From NCBI RefSeq assembly GCF_010747415.1, contig NZ_JAAGNZ010000003.1:124001-188000 (forward strand): DNA of 64,000 nucleotides, written 5' to 3'. This document shows, piece after piece, positions 45,417 to 55,600 of this stretch. The notes beneath the pieces were generated by a model that was not told the origin of the DNA, did not search any database, and worked only from the letters and a program-made list of their open reading frames with translations. The translations under genes were made by a program, and so were the position numbers. The DNA is from Spirosoma agri. GTDB taxonomy: Bacteria > Bacteroidota > Bacteroidia > Cytophagales > Spirosomataceae. The first letter of the stretch is position 1. Each line of letters begins with the position of its first letter.

Positions 45417-47090
45417 ATGAGCAATAACCGTAGAGAATTCCTTCAAAAACTTGGCTTTGGGGCAACGGCCCTGGGCGTTTCGCCAATTACGTCAGACGTA
45501 ACAGCAAAACCCACCGCACCGAATCGAAAAGACAGTGTAGTGGCTGCTGAGTCGAATGCGGTGGTGGAAACATCGGCGGGGAAAGTGCGCGGCTATACAC
45601 ACAACGGTATCGTCAATTTTAAAGGAATTCCCTACGCAGCAACGACCGCCGGAGAGGCCCGATTTATGCCACCGGCCAAACTCACCCCCTGGACTGGTGT
45701 GCGTAACTCGCTTATCTACGGGCCGGTCTGTCCCCAGAAGCCAAATGCCGGGTGGAGTTCGGAAGAATACGCGTTTCTGTATCAATGGAACGATGGTTCG
45801 CAGGGAGAGGACTGCCTTCGACTAAATGTCTGGTCGCCGGGGGTGAACGATGGTAAAAAACGACCGGTTATGTTCTGGATACATGGGGGGGCTTTTTTCT
45901 CCGGTTCCAGCCAGGAACACCCGTCCTACGATGGCGAAAACCTGAGCCGATTCGGCGATGTCGTCGTTGTCTCGATCAACCACCGGCTCAACGTTTTTGG
46001 CTTTCTCGATTTGTCGGATTACGGCAGTCAGTACGCTCAGTCGGGAAACGTAGGCATGCTGGATTTGGTAGCGGCTCTCGAATGGGTACGTGATAACATT
46101 GCTCAGTTTGGGGGCGACGCTAGCAACGTAACGATTTTCGGACAGTCGGGTGGCGCGGCAAAAGTCACAACGCTTATGGCCATGCCATCGGCAAAGGGGC
46201 TTTTTCATAAAGGCATTTCGGAAAGTAGCTCGACCGTTCAGGTGGCTACGCATACCTACGCGGCCCAACTCGCTGAGCATGTGCTGGCGGATTTGAAACT
46301 CAACCGGTCAACTATCAGCGATATTCATAAACTCTCTTTTGCGCGCATTACGGAAGCGGGCATAGCTGCCGAGAAGAAAATGGGAGCCACGATACCGCCG
46401 GGCGTTGGTCGGGCGGGGTGGCAACCGGTCGTGGATGGCACCGTATTACCCGCTCATCCGTTTGAGCCTGCCGTTCCAGCCTATTCAGCGAATATCCCGA
46501 TGATTATTGGTACGAACCGTAACGAAGCGTCGGCCAGTATCAACAACCCCGGTATGGAATCAATCGACGACGATGGGGCGAAAAAGAAACTGGCCGAACG
46601 CTTTGGCGACAAGGGTGGCCAGCTGTATGATGTGTTGCGTAAAGTGCATCCAAAAGCGAAGCCTGTTGAACTCATCTCATACGTAGCCCCTTATAATCCA
46701 ATGGCTTATCTACAAGCCGAGCGGAAAGCGGCTCAGGATGCTGCCCCCGTTTATCTCTACCTGTTTGCCTGGCAGACGCCCGTTTTGGATGGCCGACCCC
46801 GCTCGTTTCATTGCAGCGAAATTCCGTTTGTCTTTGCCAATACCGACCGGTGCGAAACGATGACAGGCGGAGGAAACGAAGCTCGGGAATTGGCTACCAA
46901 AATGAGTCAGGCCTGGGTCAATTTCGCCCGCACTGGCAATCCAAATCATAAAGGACTTCCCAACTGGCCCGCCTTTATGCCCGACAACGGCGCGATGATG
47001 GTTTTCAACAAAACCAGCGACGTACGCAACGATCCCGACGGCGAAGCCCGGAAAGTACTGGAATCACTGTACTATAAGCGAAGTGTGTAG
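45417..47090 (+). CDS. Type B carboxylesterase, Tat-type leader
   Basis: The 557-residue product starts with a Tat-like leader (SNNRREFLQKLGFGATALGV). Carboxylesterase B landmarks follow: GEDCLRLNVWSPG, the oxyanion stretch MFWIHGGAFFSGSS, the nucleophile elbow TIFGQSGGAAKV with Ser244, GTNRNEAS for the acid and RSFHCSEIPFVFAN for His. Members cut esters of many kinds; next to a SusCD pair, removal of acyl groups from an imported glycan or glycoside, or of an aromatic ester, is plausible. The gene is separated from SusD by the palindrome and from the ThuA gene by a GC-rich hairpin. Confidence 0.92.
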   Translation: MSNNRREFLQKLGFGATALGVSPITSDVTAKPTAPNRKDSVVAAESNAVVETSAGKVRGYTHNGIVNFKGIPYAATTAGEARFMPPAKLTPWTGVRNSLIYGPVCPQKPNAGWSSEEYAFLYQWNDGSQGEDCLRLNVWSPGVNDGKKRPVMFWIHGGAFFSGSSQEHPSYDGENLSRFGDVVVVSINHRLNVFGFLDLSDYGSQYAQSGNVGMLDLVAALEWVRDNIAQFGGDASNVTIFGQSGGAAKVTTLMAMPSAKGLFHKGISESSSTVQVATHTYAAQLAEHVLADLKLNRSTISDIHKLSFARITEAGIAAEKKMGATIPPGVGRAGWQPVVDGTVLPAHPFEPAVPAYSANIPMIIGTNRNEASASINNPGMESIDDDGAKKKLAERFGDKGGQLYDVLRKVHPKAKPVELISYVAPYNPMAYLQAERKAAQDAAPVYLYLFAWQTPVLDGRPRSFHCSEIPFVFANTDRCETMTGGGNEARELATKMSQAWVNFARTGNPNHKGLPNWPAFMPDNGAMMVFNKTSDVRNDPDGEARKVLESLYYKRSV

Positions 47091-47098
47091 GGGTGAAA

Positions 47099-47146
47099 CA
47101 CCCCCAGCCCCCAGAAGGGAGCTAAAACCTCTAGGGGATTGGGGGT
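47099..47146. repeat. GC-rich hairpin CACCCCCAGCCCC/GGGGATTGGGGGT
   Basis: CACCCCCAGCCCC (47099-47111) faces GGGGATTGGGGGT (47134-47146), pairing except for a small bulge. It starts 8 bases after the esterase stop and precedes the ThuA gene at 47178. It is probably a dispersed intergenic repeat that can also act as a terminator or attenuator. Confidence 0.6.
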
Positions 47147-47177
47147 ATCGTGCAATGACCTTGAAAACGAATTAAGC

Positions 47178-47948
47178 ATGAAAAAAATAGTATCGCTTCT
47201 TTTGGCCTTTTTACTGGGTGTTTCGGGGCTGAGTGTTGCCCAATCCAGCAAGCCCAAAGTCCTGATTTTCAGTAAAACACTACGGTATTATCATGAGTCC
47301 ATTCCCGATGGTATCGCGGCCATTACGCATATGGGTCAACAGCATGGGTTCGATGTAGACACGACAAAAAATGCGGATTTCTTTACCGACAATACCCTGA
47401 AAAAGTACGCGGCTATCATCTGGCTTAGCACTACTGGCGACGTACTGAATCCCGCGCAGCAAGCGGCTTTTGAACGTTACATTCAGGCGGGTGGTGGCTA
47501 CGTGGGCATTCACTCGGCCTCTGCCTCGGAGAAGGATTGGGAATGGTTCGGCCAGTTGACCGGGGCCGTTTTCGTGAATCACCCACCCGATCCGGTGGAG
47601 GGTGTTGTGCGGGTTGCCGATGCGAAAGACCCATCGACGCGCCAGTTGCCCAAGCGGTGGAAGCGAAAGGACGAATGGTATAATTTCAAAAAACGCATGA
47701 CCGATGTACACGTACTGCTGACCGCCGATGAACGTACGTACCAGGGCGGTACCGAAGGCGCCTATCACCCGCTGGCGTGGAAGCACCAATTCGATGGTGG
47801 CCGGTCATTTTATACTGCACTAGGTCACCTCGGCGAAGCCTATCAAGATCCCCTATTTCAACAACATATTCTGGCCGGGATTCAGTACAGCATCGGCAAA
47901 AACGAACCACTGGATTATACCAAGGCCAAAACAGTCCAGGTGCCTTAA
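47178..47948 (+). CDS. ThuA-domain protein, exported
   Basis: ThuA domains have a glutamine-amidotransferase-like fold and are tied to disaccharide (trehalose or other) oxidation. Start 47178 gives a signal peptide (MKKIVSLLLAFLLGVSGLSV); the frame from 47139 lacks one. In 256 residues it shows KVLIFSKTLRYYHESIPDGI, FERYIQAGGGYVGIHSASAS, KDEWYNFKKR and GGRSFYTALGHLGEAY. The histidine motifs (YHESIP, GIHSAS, GHLGE) are those conserved in this branch. It is clearly a tandem relative of the ThuA domain that opens the next gene (shared DTTKNA, FTD, LKKYAA, QQAAFERYIQAGGGYVGIH-type wording). The true substrate is unknown. Confidence 0.9.
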   Translation: MKKIVSLLLAFLLGVSGLSVAQSSKPKVLIFSKTLRYYHESIPDGIAAITHMGQQHGFDVDTTKNADFFTDNTLKKYAAIIWLSTTGDVLNPAQQAAFERYIQAGGGYVGIHSASASEKDWEWFGQLTGAVFVNHPPDPVEGVVRVADAKDPSTRQLPKRWKRKDEWYNFKKRMTDVHVLLTADERTYQGGTEGAYHPLAWKHQFDGGRSFYTALGHLGEAYQDPLFQQHILAGIQYSIGKNEPLDYTKAKTVQVP

Positions 47949-47986
47949 GCGAACGATCGGGCCAAACGATTCCAACTTCTTTCAAG

Positions 47987-50900
47987 ATGACATCAGTAAA
48001 AGCAAGGCTCTATGCCATTGGGTTGCTCGGTATTACGTTCCTGCTCTATTCGGGCATGATGGTCAGGCAACCTGCTAATCCGCCCCGCGTTTTGATCTTT
48101 TCAAAAACTAAAGGCTGGAAACACACCTCCATTCCGTTCGCGATTGCCGCGATTCAGAAGCTGGGAAATGCCAATGGCTTTCTAGTCGATACGACGAAAA
48201 ATGCGGCTCTGTTCACCGACGAAAACCTGAAACAATACGCAGCGGTGATCTTCAACTGCACGACAGGTAACGTATTGAATGGCGAACAACAGGCGGCTTT
48301 TGAGCGCTACATTCAGGCGGGTGGCGGCTATGTCGGTATCCATGCCGCAGCTGATACAGAATATGACTGGCCCTGGTATGGCAAGCTGATGGGCGCTCAT
48401 TTTTCCAGTCACCCGCACAATCCCAATGTGCGCAAAGCCACAGTTGACGTGACTAACAAAACCCATCCAGCCACGACGATGCTGCCCGATCGTTGGGAAC
48501 GTACCGACGAATGGTACAACTACCGATCATTCTATTCAGGCATAAACGTGCTGGCCAATCTGGACGAGAATACCTACGAAGGCGGCACCAACGGCGCGAA
48601 CCATCCCATCAGCTGGTATCACGAGTTCGATGGCGGACGAGCCTTTTATACCGGTGGCGGCCACACCGATGAGAGCTTCGGCGAGCCTTTGTTTCTGAGC
48701 CATTTGCTTGGCGGCATCAAGTATGCGATGGGCGATGGCAAACCGCTGGACTACCGAAAAGCTTATGCCAAAGTAACGCCCGAGCAAAACCGCTTCGTGA
48801 AAACGGTACTGGTCAATGATCTGAATTCACCGATGGAGCTGGCGATTGCACCGGATGGTCGGGTGTTTTTTACGGAATTATTTGGCAACCTCTCAGTCTA
48901 TGATCCACGTACCGGGAAGAATACGTTGATCCACAAATTCCCGATCACGAATATGGGCGGCACGGGCGTCATTGGCCTGGCGCTCGATCCGAAGTTTACG
49001 CAAAATCGTCATCTCTACGTGTACTACGCGCCTGCTGGCCTGACCGAAGAAACGCTGGCTTTTCAGTTATCCCGCTTTACCATGAACTCCGATAATACCC
49101 TGGATTTGGGTTCCGAGAAAGTGATGCTGAAAGTGCCGGTCCAGAAAATTAGCGGGTCGCACCACGGCGGTTCGCTGGCCTGGGACAAAGACGGCAATCT
49201 GTTCCTGTCCACCGGCGACAGTTCCGCGCCGTTTCCATCGGATGGGTATTCACCGCTCGACGAACGGCCGGGCAAGGAATTTTATAGTCTGGATTCGCAA
49301 CGCTCGGCGGGTAGCACGAATGACTTTAAGGGAAAAATTCTGCGAATTCATCCCACAACGGATGTTGCTGAAGCTGACGGAACCTACACCATTCCCGATG
49401 GGAATTTATTCGCAAAAGGAGAAGAAAAAACACGGCCCGAAATTTACATTATGGGTTGCCGAAACCCGTACCGAATTGCCGTGAATCCGAAAACGTCTGT
49501 ACTGTATTGGGGCGAGATTGGGCCGGATGCGGGGAAAGATGGCGTTCAGGGGCCACGTGGTTACGATGAGTTTAATCAGGCCAGAAAGGCCGGCAATTTC
49601 GGCTGGCCCTATTTTTTGGGTAACAATTATGCTTACGCGAAATGGGATTTTGCAACGAAGACCGCCGGTCCAAAATTCGACCCGGCAGCACCCATCAACA
49701 ACTCACCGAATAACACCGGCCTGAATCAATTGCCACCCGCCCAGCCCGCCATGATCTGGTATCCCTACGCGGCTTCGGACGAGTTTCCCGAATTGGGTGT
49801 AGGTGGACGTAGCGCGATGGCGGGCGAGTTTTATACCTTCGATAAAAACGCTGCGTCACCGAACAAATTCCCGGATTATTACGACGGTGCCCTGTTTGTG
49901 TTCGACTGGATGCGCAATTGGGTGATGGCACTCCGGTTCGACGATAAAGAGAATTATGTACGTAGCGAACCGTTCATGGCCACTAATGGTGATTTCCGGC
50001 GACCCATTGACCTGGCGTTTGGGCCCGATGGTGTGATGTATATGCTGGAATACGGATCGGTCTACGGGGCTGATAATGAGGATGCCCGTCTAGTGAAAAT
50101 CGAATACAATACAGGCAATCGGGCACCCCTTGCCCAGGCCAGCATCGCGGATTCAGCGGCCGAAGCGCGAGTCGATAAACGGGTCTTTCTGACGTCCGAG
50201 CGTAGAAACTATCCCATTCTTCGCGAAGCTGACGGGCAGGCTCCCTTGCGTGTTACGTTCAAAAGCCAGGGCTCCCGCGACCTTGACGACGATGATCAGA
50301 TGACGTACCAATGGCTGTTCGATGGCAAAACGGTGGGAGCCACGACCCCGACGGCGACGTACACCTACAAAAAGCCGGGCGTCTATAAAGCCATTCTGAA
50401 CGTGACCGATCAGGCCGGGCTTGTGGGGCGGGATACCGTTGTTGTCAACGTTGGCAATACCCGGCCAGACGTGACGATTACGAGTGTGGGCAATAAATCC
50501 TTTTTCTGGGATAACAAACCGTTTACCTATGCCGTCAGGGTGAAGGATAAGGAGGACGTAGTGGTTGATCCCAAACGAATTAAAGTCGTTTACGCCTACA
50601 ATTCCCAGCCAACTGCATCGGGCACCACGTCGCCCAATACGCCAATGCTCGCTGCCGAAACGAATTCGCTAGGCAAAACGCTCATGGCGGGTAGTGACTG
50701 TAAAGCCTGTCATACGGTCGATAAGGTGTCGGTTGGTCCATCGTTTCTGGCGATTGCGCATAAGTACAAGGAGCAGGCTGGGTCCATTGAACAACTGGGC
50801 ACTAAAATTATAAACGGAGGTGGTGGCGCCTGGGGGACGGAGCATGTCATGAGTGCGCATCCGCAGCTTTCACCGCAGGACGCGCAGGAAATGGTACGTT

Positions 50901-51457
50901 ATATTTTTTCCCTGACCGACAAGCAGAAAAGCCAGACGGTCTTGCCACTCCAAGGTTCGCTGGCACTGAAAGACAATCCCAAAGGTGACGTGAAAGGGCA
51001 GTACACAGTTGTGGCTTCCTACACGGATAAGGGCAACAAAGCAGTGGGTCCACTTACGGGAACGGACGTAGTGACGCTACGCAATGCCAACGTAAAACCT
51101 GCCTACGCCGATGCCCACGTTGGCTTTTCTCGGTTCCGGGATAACCTGTCGCCGGGTGGCCACAAGTCGTATATTCTGCTGAAAAACATCGACCTGTCAG
51201 GCATCAAAGCGTTTCAGTACGAATACGGATCGGCAAACCAGACGGGAGAAATTGAGGTACGTATCGACTCGCAGGCGGGCCCGGTGATTAGTACAACAAG
51301 CTATGGGCCAACGGGCAGCTGGGATACGTTGAAAACGGTTAGGGGTCAACTCAACAAACCAGTTCCTGGTCGGCATGATGTATATTTTTTCGCCATCAAA
51401 CGCGCCAAACCGAACGACGAAATTCTCAAATTGACTAATATCCGGTTTGAGGAATGA
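47987..51457 (+). CDS. ThuA / sugar dehydrogenase / PKD / cytochrome c / CBM6-like fusion
   Basis: ATG 47987 is chosen; the longer frame runs back into the preceding ThuA gene. The 1156-residue exported protein is built from: an N-terminal membrane leader (ARLYAIGLLGITFLLYSGMM); a ThuA domain (about 30-255); a six-bladed glucose/sorbosone dehydrogenase propeller of the PQQ-dependent type (about 268-705, with MELAIAPDGRVFFTELFGNL and SGSHHGGSLAWDKDGNLFLS); a PKD domain (about 735-830, APLRVTFKSQGSRDLDDDDQ); a class I cytochrome c (about 885-985, heme site CKACH at 905-909, with likely Met ligand in the EHVMSAHPQLS region); and a CBM6-like domain to the end. This suggests that a bound sugar is oxidised and electrons pass to the attached heme. 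It lies 38 bases after the single ThuA gene. Confidence 0.9.
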   Translation: MTSVKARLYAIGLLGITFLLYSGMMVRQPANPPRVLIFSKTKGWKHTSIPFAIAAIQKLGNANGFLVDTTKNAALFTDENLKQYAAVIFNCTTGNVLNGEQQAAFERYIQAGGGYVGIHAAADTEYDWPWYGKLMGAHFSSHPHNPNVRKATVDVTNKTHPATTMLPDRWERTDEWYNYRSFYSGINVLANLDENTYEGGTNGANHPISWYHEFDGGRAFYTGGGHTDESFGEPLFLSHLLGGIKYAMGDGKPLDYRKAYAKVTPEQNRFVKTVLVNDLNSPMELAIAPDGRVFFTELFGNLSVYDPRTGKNTLIHKFPITNMGGTGVIGLALDPKFTQNRHLYVYYAPAGLTEETLAFQLSRFTMNSDNTLDLGSEKVMLKVPVQKISGSHHGGSLAWDKDGNLFLSTGDSSAPFPSDGYSPLDERPGKEFYSLDSQRSAGSTNDFKGKILRIHPTTDVAEADGTYTIPDGNLFAKGEEKTRPEIYIMGCRNPYRIAVNPKTSVLYWGEIGPDAGKDGVQGPRGYDEFNQARKAGNFGWPYFLGNNYAYAKWDFATKTAGPKFDPAAPINNSPNNTGLNQLPPAQPAMIWYPYAASDEFPELGVGGRSAMAGEFYTFDKNAASPNKFPDYYDGALFVFDWMRNWVMALRFDDKENYVRSEPFMATNGDFRRPIDLAFGPDGVMYMLEYGSVYGADNEDARLVKIEYNTGNRAPLAQASIADSAAEARVDKRVFLTSERRNYPILREADGQAPLRVTFKSQGSRDLDDDDQMTYQWLFDGKTVGATTPTATYTYKKPGVYKAILNVTDQAGLVGRDTVVVNVGNTRPDVTITSVGNKSFFWDNKPFTYAVRVKDKEDVVVDPKRIKVVYAYNSQPTASGTTSPNTPMLAAETNSLGKTLMAGSDCKACHTVDKVSVGPSFLAIAHKYKEQAGSIEQLGTKIINGGGGAWGTEHVMSAHPQLSPQDAQEMVRYIFSLTDKQKSQTVLPLQGSLALKDNPKGDVKGQYTVVASYTDKGNKAVGPLTGTDVVTLRNANVKPAYADAHVGFSRFRDNLSPGGHKSYILLKNIDLSGIKAFQYEYGSANQTGEIEVRIDSQAGPVISTTSYGPTGSWDTLKTVRGQLNKPVPGRHDVYFFAIKRAKPNDEILKLTNIRFEE

Positions 51458-51599
51458 GCATTTTTTCTGGCGTGGATATTCACCCGTGTCTGTTTATGAA
51501 ACCGAGTTTATCTCGTATGGCAGTTCATAAAATTTCATAATAAAGGGGTAATTTCCGGACGGCTCTATACTTTACCAACAGACATAATTAGTACCGCAT

Positions 51600-52601
51600 A
51601 TGCGCTCGTACGAGCTATTTTCCATACAGGACTTTATTGCCGACGATGCCTTTATCGCCTGGGTGACCTATCCTACGCAAACCTCTAATTCTTTCTGGCT
51701 TGAGTGGGTGCAGAAACACCCTTACAAACGGGCAGAGGTAGAAGAAGCCATCAAGATTGTCAGGCAGTTATCGTCACAACCCGACGTTTTTTCGGAAGAG
51801 GAGGTTCAGCAAAGCTGGAAAAGTATTCAGCAGCAAATTGCCCCCGATCTTCGGGAGGAGCCTGCTGGTATTGTGATTCCGCTCTGGCGACGCTGGTATG
51901 CCGTTGCTGCCACCGTAACTGTATTGCTACTGGTTGGTGTAGGCTTCTGGTGGTATCAACAACCTGTGTACTATACGACTGCTTTTGGCGAAATGCGTAC
52001 GGTCGTCTTACCCGATAGCTCACTGGTTACGCTGAACGGCAATTCGAAGATGGAATACCAACGGAGCTGGTCCAATCGGGAAGTGACGCTGACGGGTGAA
52101 GCTTATTTTCAGGTCAGAAAAAAACGACAACGAAACGAACTCGTGAAGTTTACGGTCAAAACAGCCCGGTTGGACATCAACGTAGTGGGTACTGTTTTTA
52201 ATGTGAACGACCGGCGGGGCAAAACGGAAGTGATGCTGGCCGAAGGGATAGTGCATATCAACGAACGTAGTCATGCCAGTCAGAACATGGTTCTGGTACC
52301 CGGGGATAAAGCCACCCTGTTGCCCGCAACCAATGCCCTAACGAAAGAAAAAGCGGACCCGCATATCTACACCGCCTGGCTACACAATACGTTAATTTTT
52401 AACGGAGAAACGCTAAATAACGTCTTTCAGAAATTAGAGGATAGTTACGGCATTCGCACAACGGTTAGCCGCCCGGAACTGCTTCGGAAACGGTTTACCG
52501 GCTCGGTGGGCACAGATTCGATTCCAACCTTCTATAATCAGCTTCAAACGATCTATAATGTGCGCGCAAAAGCAACAAAAGAAGGCTATCTGATCGACTA
52601 A
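51600..52601 (+). CDS. FecR-family anti-sigma factor
   Basis: FecR proteins sit in the inner membrane, hold an ECF sigma factor in the cytosol and sense the STN domain of a TonB-linked receptor in the periplasm. The 333-residue product has a cytosolic N-terminal part, one membrane helix (about 99-119, WYAVAATVTVLLLVGVGFWWY-like), the FecR beta domain (TTAFGEMRTVVLPDSSLVTL, GEAYFQVRK, VVGTVFNVNDRRGKTEVMLA) and a C-terminal STN-like DUF4974 region (FNGETLNNVFQKLEDSYGI). The STN-bearing SusC starts 15 bases after it, which fits their direct contact. The partner sigma gene is probably that at 56438, though it lies after SusC instead of before FecR. Confidence 0.94.
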   Translation: MRSYELFSIQDFIADDAFIAWVTYPTQTSNSFWLEWVQKHPYKRAEVEEAIKIVRQLSSQPDVFSEEEVQQSWKSIQQQIAPDLREEPAGIVIPLWRRWYAVAATVTVLLLVGVGFWWYQQPVYYTTAFGEMRTVVLPDSSLVTLNGNSKMEYQRSWSNREVTLTGEAYFQVRKKRQRNELVKFTVKTARLDINVVGTVFNVNDRRGKTEVMLAEGIVHINERSHASQNMVLVPGDKATLLPATNALTKEKADPHIYTAWLHNTLIFNGETLNNVFQKLEDSYGIRTTVSRPELLRKRFTGSVGTDSIPTFYNQLQTIYNVRAKATKEGYLID

Positions 52602-52616
52602 CGACTTAGGTTGAGC

Positions 52617-55600
52617 ATGCGCCCATCTACCCACAAAAAGAATAGACTGAAACCGCATTTTTTTGCGGGATTGCTATTGCTTGGGCTGGTAGGCAGTCAA
52701 TCGATTGACGTATACGGCCAGCAGTCGCCATCAGGCAAAATCTCCCCCATTGGGTCATCTGGACGACCGATCGCCAGTAAAACCGATCTGGCTCAGCTAC
52801 TGAATGAACTGGCACTTCGCCACCACGTTATTTTCAATTATGATACTGATCTACTGGCGAATAAACTTGTTTCGTCGGACGTGCTGGCCAGTTTGCCCAG
52901 ACATTTAGATCGGATGCTAACCCGATTACTGGCACCCTACAACATAACGTTTCAGCGGACAAAAAACACCTACGTTCTTTATCAGGAGCCCATTCGCGCA
53001 ACGGCTTCCGCCCAGCACTATCCGACCGGTCTCTCCCCCATCAAATCAGCCTTTTCTGACGAAAAACAACCCACGTATCAACTCACCGGCAACGTAGTGA
53101 CCACAACCGGAGAGGCCTTGCCCGGCGTTACCATCGTACTCAAAAATACCTCGGCGGGAACGACTACTTCCCTCGATGGTACGTATAATTTATCCGTTCC
53201 AGAACGTACCGGAACACTAATTTTTTCGTACATCGGCTACGCTACACAGGAGTATCCTTTTGCCGAAAACACGACGATCAACGTGCAATTGGCGGAGGAT
53301 ACGAAGCTATTGAACGAAATCGTCGTCACGGGGTATTCCGTCGAAAATCGGCGTGAGTTGACGGGCGCTGTTTCGACGGTTAAACCTACTCAGCTTCAGA
53401 TTGTACCATCGGCTAATGTCGAACAGCAGTTGCAGGGGCGCGTGGCGGGCGTTACGGTCATCACCAACGGACAGCCCGGTACATCCAGCCAGATTCGGGT
53501 GCGGGGCTTTGGTTCGTTCGGGGGTAACCAGCCGCTTTATGTGGTGGACGGCGTGCCTACCCAAAGTATTCAGTTCATCAATCCCAATGACATTGAGACC
53601 ACGACCGTCCTGAAAGATGCCGCTTCGGCTTCGATTTATGGGGCTCGGTCGGCCGCTGGAGTAATCGTGCTGACGACGAAAAAAGGGCAGCGCCGGGTGC
53701 AAAAGCTCAGCGTTAGTTACGATGGTTTATACGGCGTGACCGATCCGGGCAAAGGGCTCCCGATTCTGACTCCGCAGGAGCAGGCCGACTGGACCTGGCA
53801 GGCGCGTAAGAATGATCTTTTTCAAACGGGAACAGCCGTTGGGTCGAACAGTTTTGCCGGTATTGCCAATGGACAGTATGGATCGGGGCAAACGCCGGTG
53901 TTGCCGGATTATCTACTGGTTGGCCGAAATGCGGGTGTTGTCGGCTCCGTTGACTTAGCGGCTGAACAGGCTCATTACAACATCAATCCAGCCAATGGGG
54001 CGATCTACAACGTCATTCCCGCCAATAAACAAGGCACTGATTGGTACAAAGCCATTACCAGGGTGGCTCCCATGACACGACACACGCTGGGCTTTTCGGG
54101 CGGCACCGAGACCAGCCGGTACTACCTGAGTCTGAGTATGCAGCGACAAGCGGGGATCGTTCGTAACAATGATTTTTCGCGCTATACCTTTCGCACCAAT
54201 ACCGAATTTGACCTGACAAAAAAGCTCCGGTTTGGCGAGAACGTACAGGTCGCCTACGTATCGGCGACGGGTTTGCAGGGCACAACGGGAAATGCACTGG
54301 GCAACAGCACCAACAATAATTCGAGCGTTGCTTCGGATGAGAACGATATTCTGTCGGCGTTTCGAATGGCTCCCATAATTCCAGTGTATAATTCGTTCGG
54401 AGAGTATGCGGGCACAGCCGCTCCGGGGTTCAGCAATCCCCGAAATCCAGTGGCCAGTCGGGATGGACAGGCTAACAATTTGACTCATATGGTGAGTATT
54501 TTTGGGAATGCCTATCTGGCGTACGATCCCATTCCGGCTGTAACACTGACGAGTAGTCTGGGCGGAACGTACTATACGAACTACGCTACTTCACACACTC
54601 GGTCTACCTACGAAAACTCGGAAAATATTGCCAACTATACCTATTCAGAAGCATCCAACGCAGGACTCGCCTGGACCTTTACCAACACCACCCAGTACAA
54701 ACAGACGTTCGGAAAACACGATCTGAGCCTACTGGCCGGTCTGGAAGCCCTCAACACCGGGAGCGGGCGGGGCATCGTTGGGTCAGGGATCAATCCCTTC
54801 TCCACCGATCCGGACTACGTCACGCTGAGCACCACCACGCCCGGCGCTACGCGGCAGGTTTCCAGTACCTACAGCAAAGGCAATAACTTCTACTCCGTCT
54901 TCGGCCAGGCCAAATACACATTTAACGATAAGTATATAGCTACGGCGGTGGTCCGTCGGGATGGATCGTCCCAGTTCGGGCCCAGCAACCGATTCGGCGT
55001 GTTTCCCGCTTTCTCGGCGGCCTGGCGCATCTCATCCGAGGAGTTTATGAGGAGTCTGCCCTGGATTTCGGACCTCAAAATTCGCGGTGGCTACGGCCTG
55101 ATGGGCAATTCCAACTACCTCAGTTCCACCAACCAGTTCAACCTGTTTGCCACCAATGCGGCCAATGGCTATGACCTCGGCGCAACGAATAAGTCCGTCG
55201 AATCAGGTTACTATCCCAGTCAATATGGTAATCCAGATGCGAAATGGGAAACCAGCACGACATCCAACGTTGGTATTGATGGCTCGTTTTTCAACAACAG
55301 ACTGGAGGTAATGATCGACTTTTGGCGGAAAGACAACAAAGACCTGCTTTACCAATTGGCTTTGCCGAGCGTCGTGGGGGTCCGGGCCAATGCGCCCTTC
55401 CTGAACGTAGCGAGCATGCGCAATCAGGGCATCGATCTGCTGCTGACCACGCGGGGAAAACTCGTCGGCGAGCTGAGTTACGAAGTAACTGGAATTGGGA
55501 GTTTTCTGAGTAACCGGATTACCGCTATTGCGCCATCGGTACCGTATTTTTCCAGTGGCGGCACCCGCATTGGTGGGCCGGTGGTACGTAATGAGCCAGG

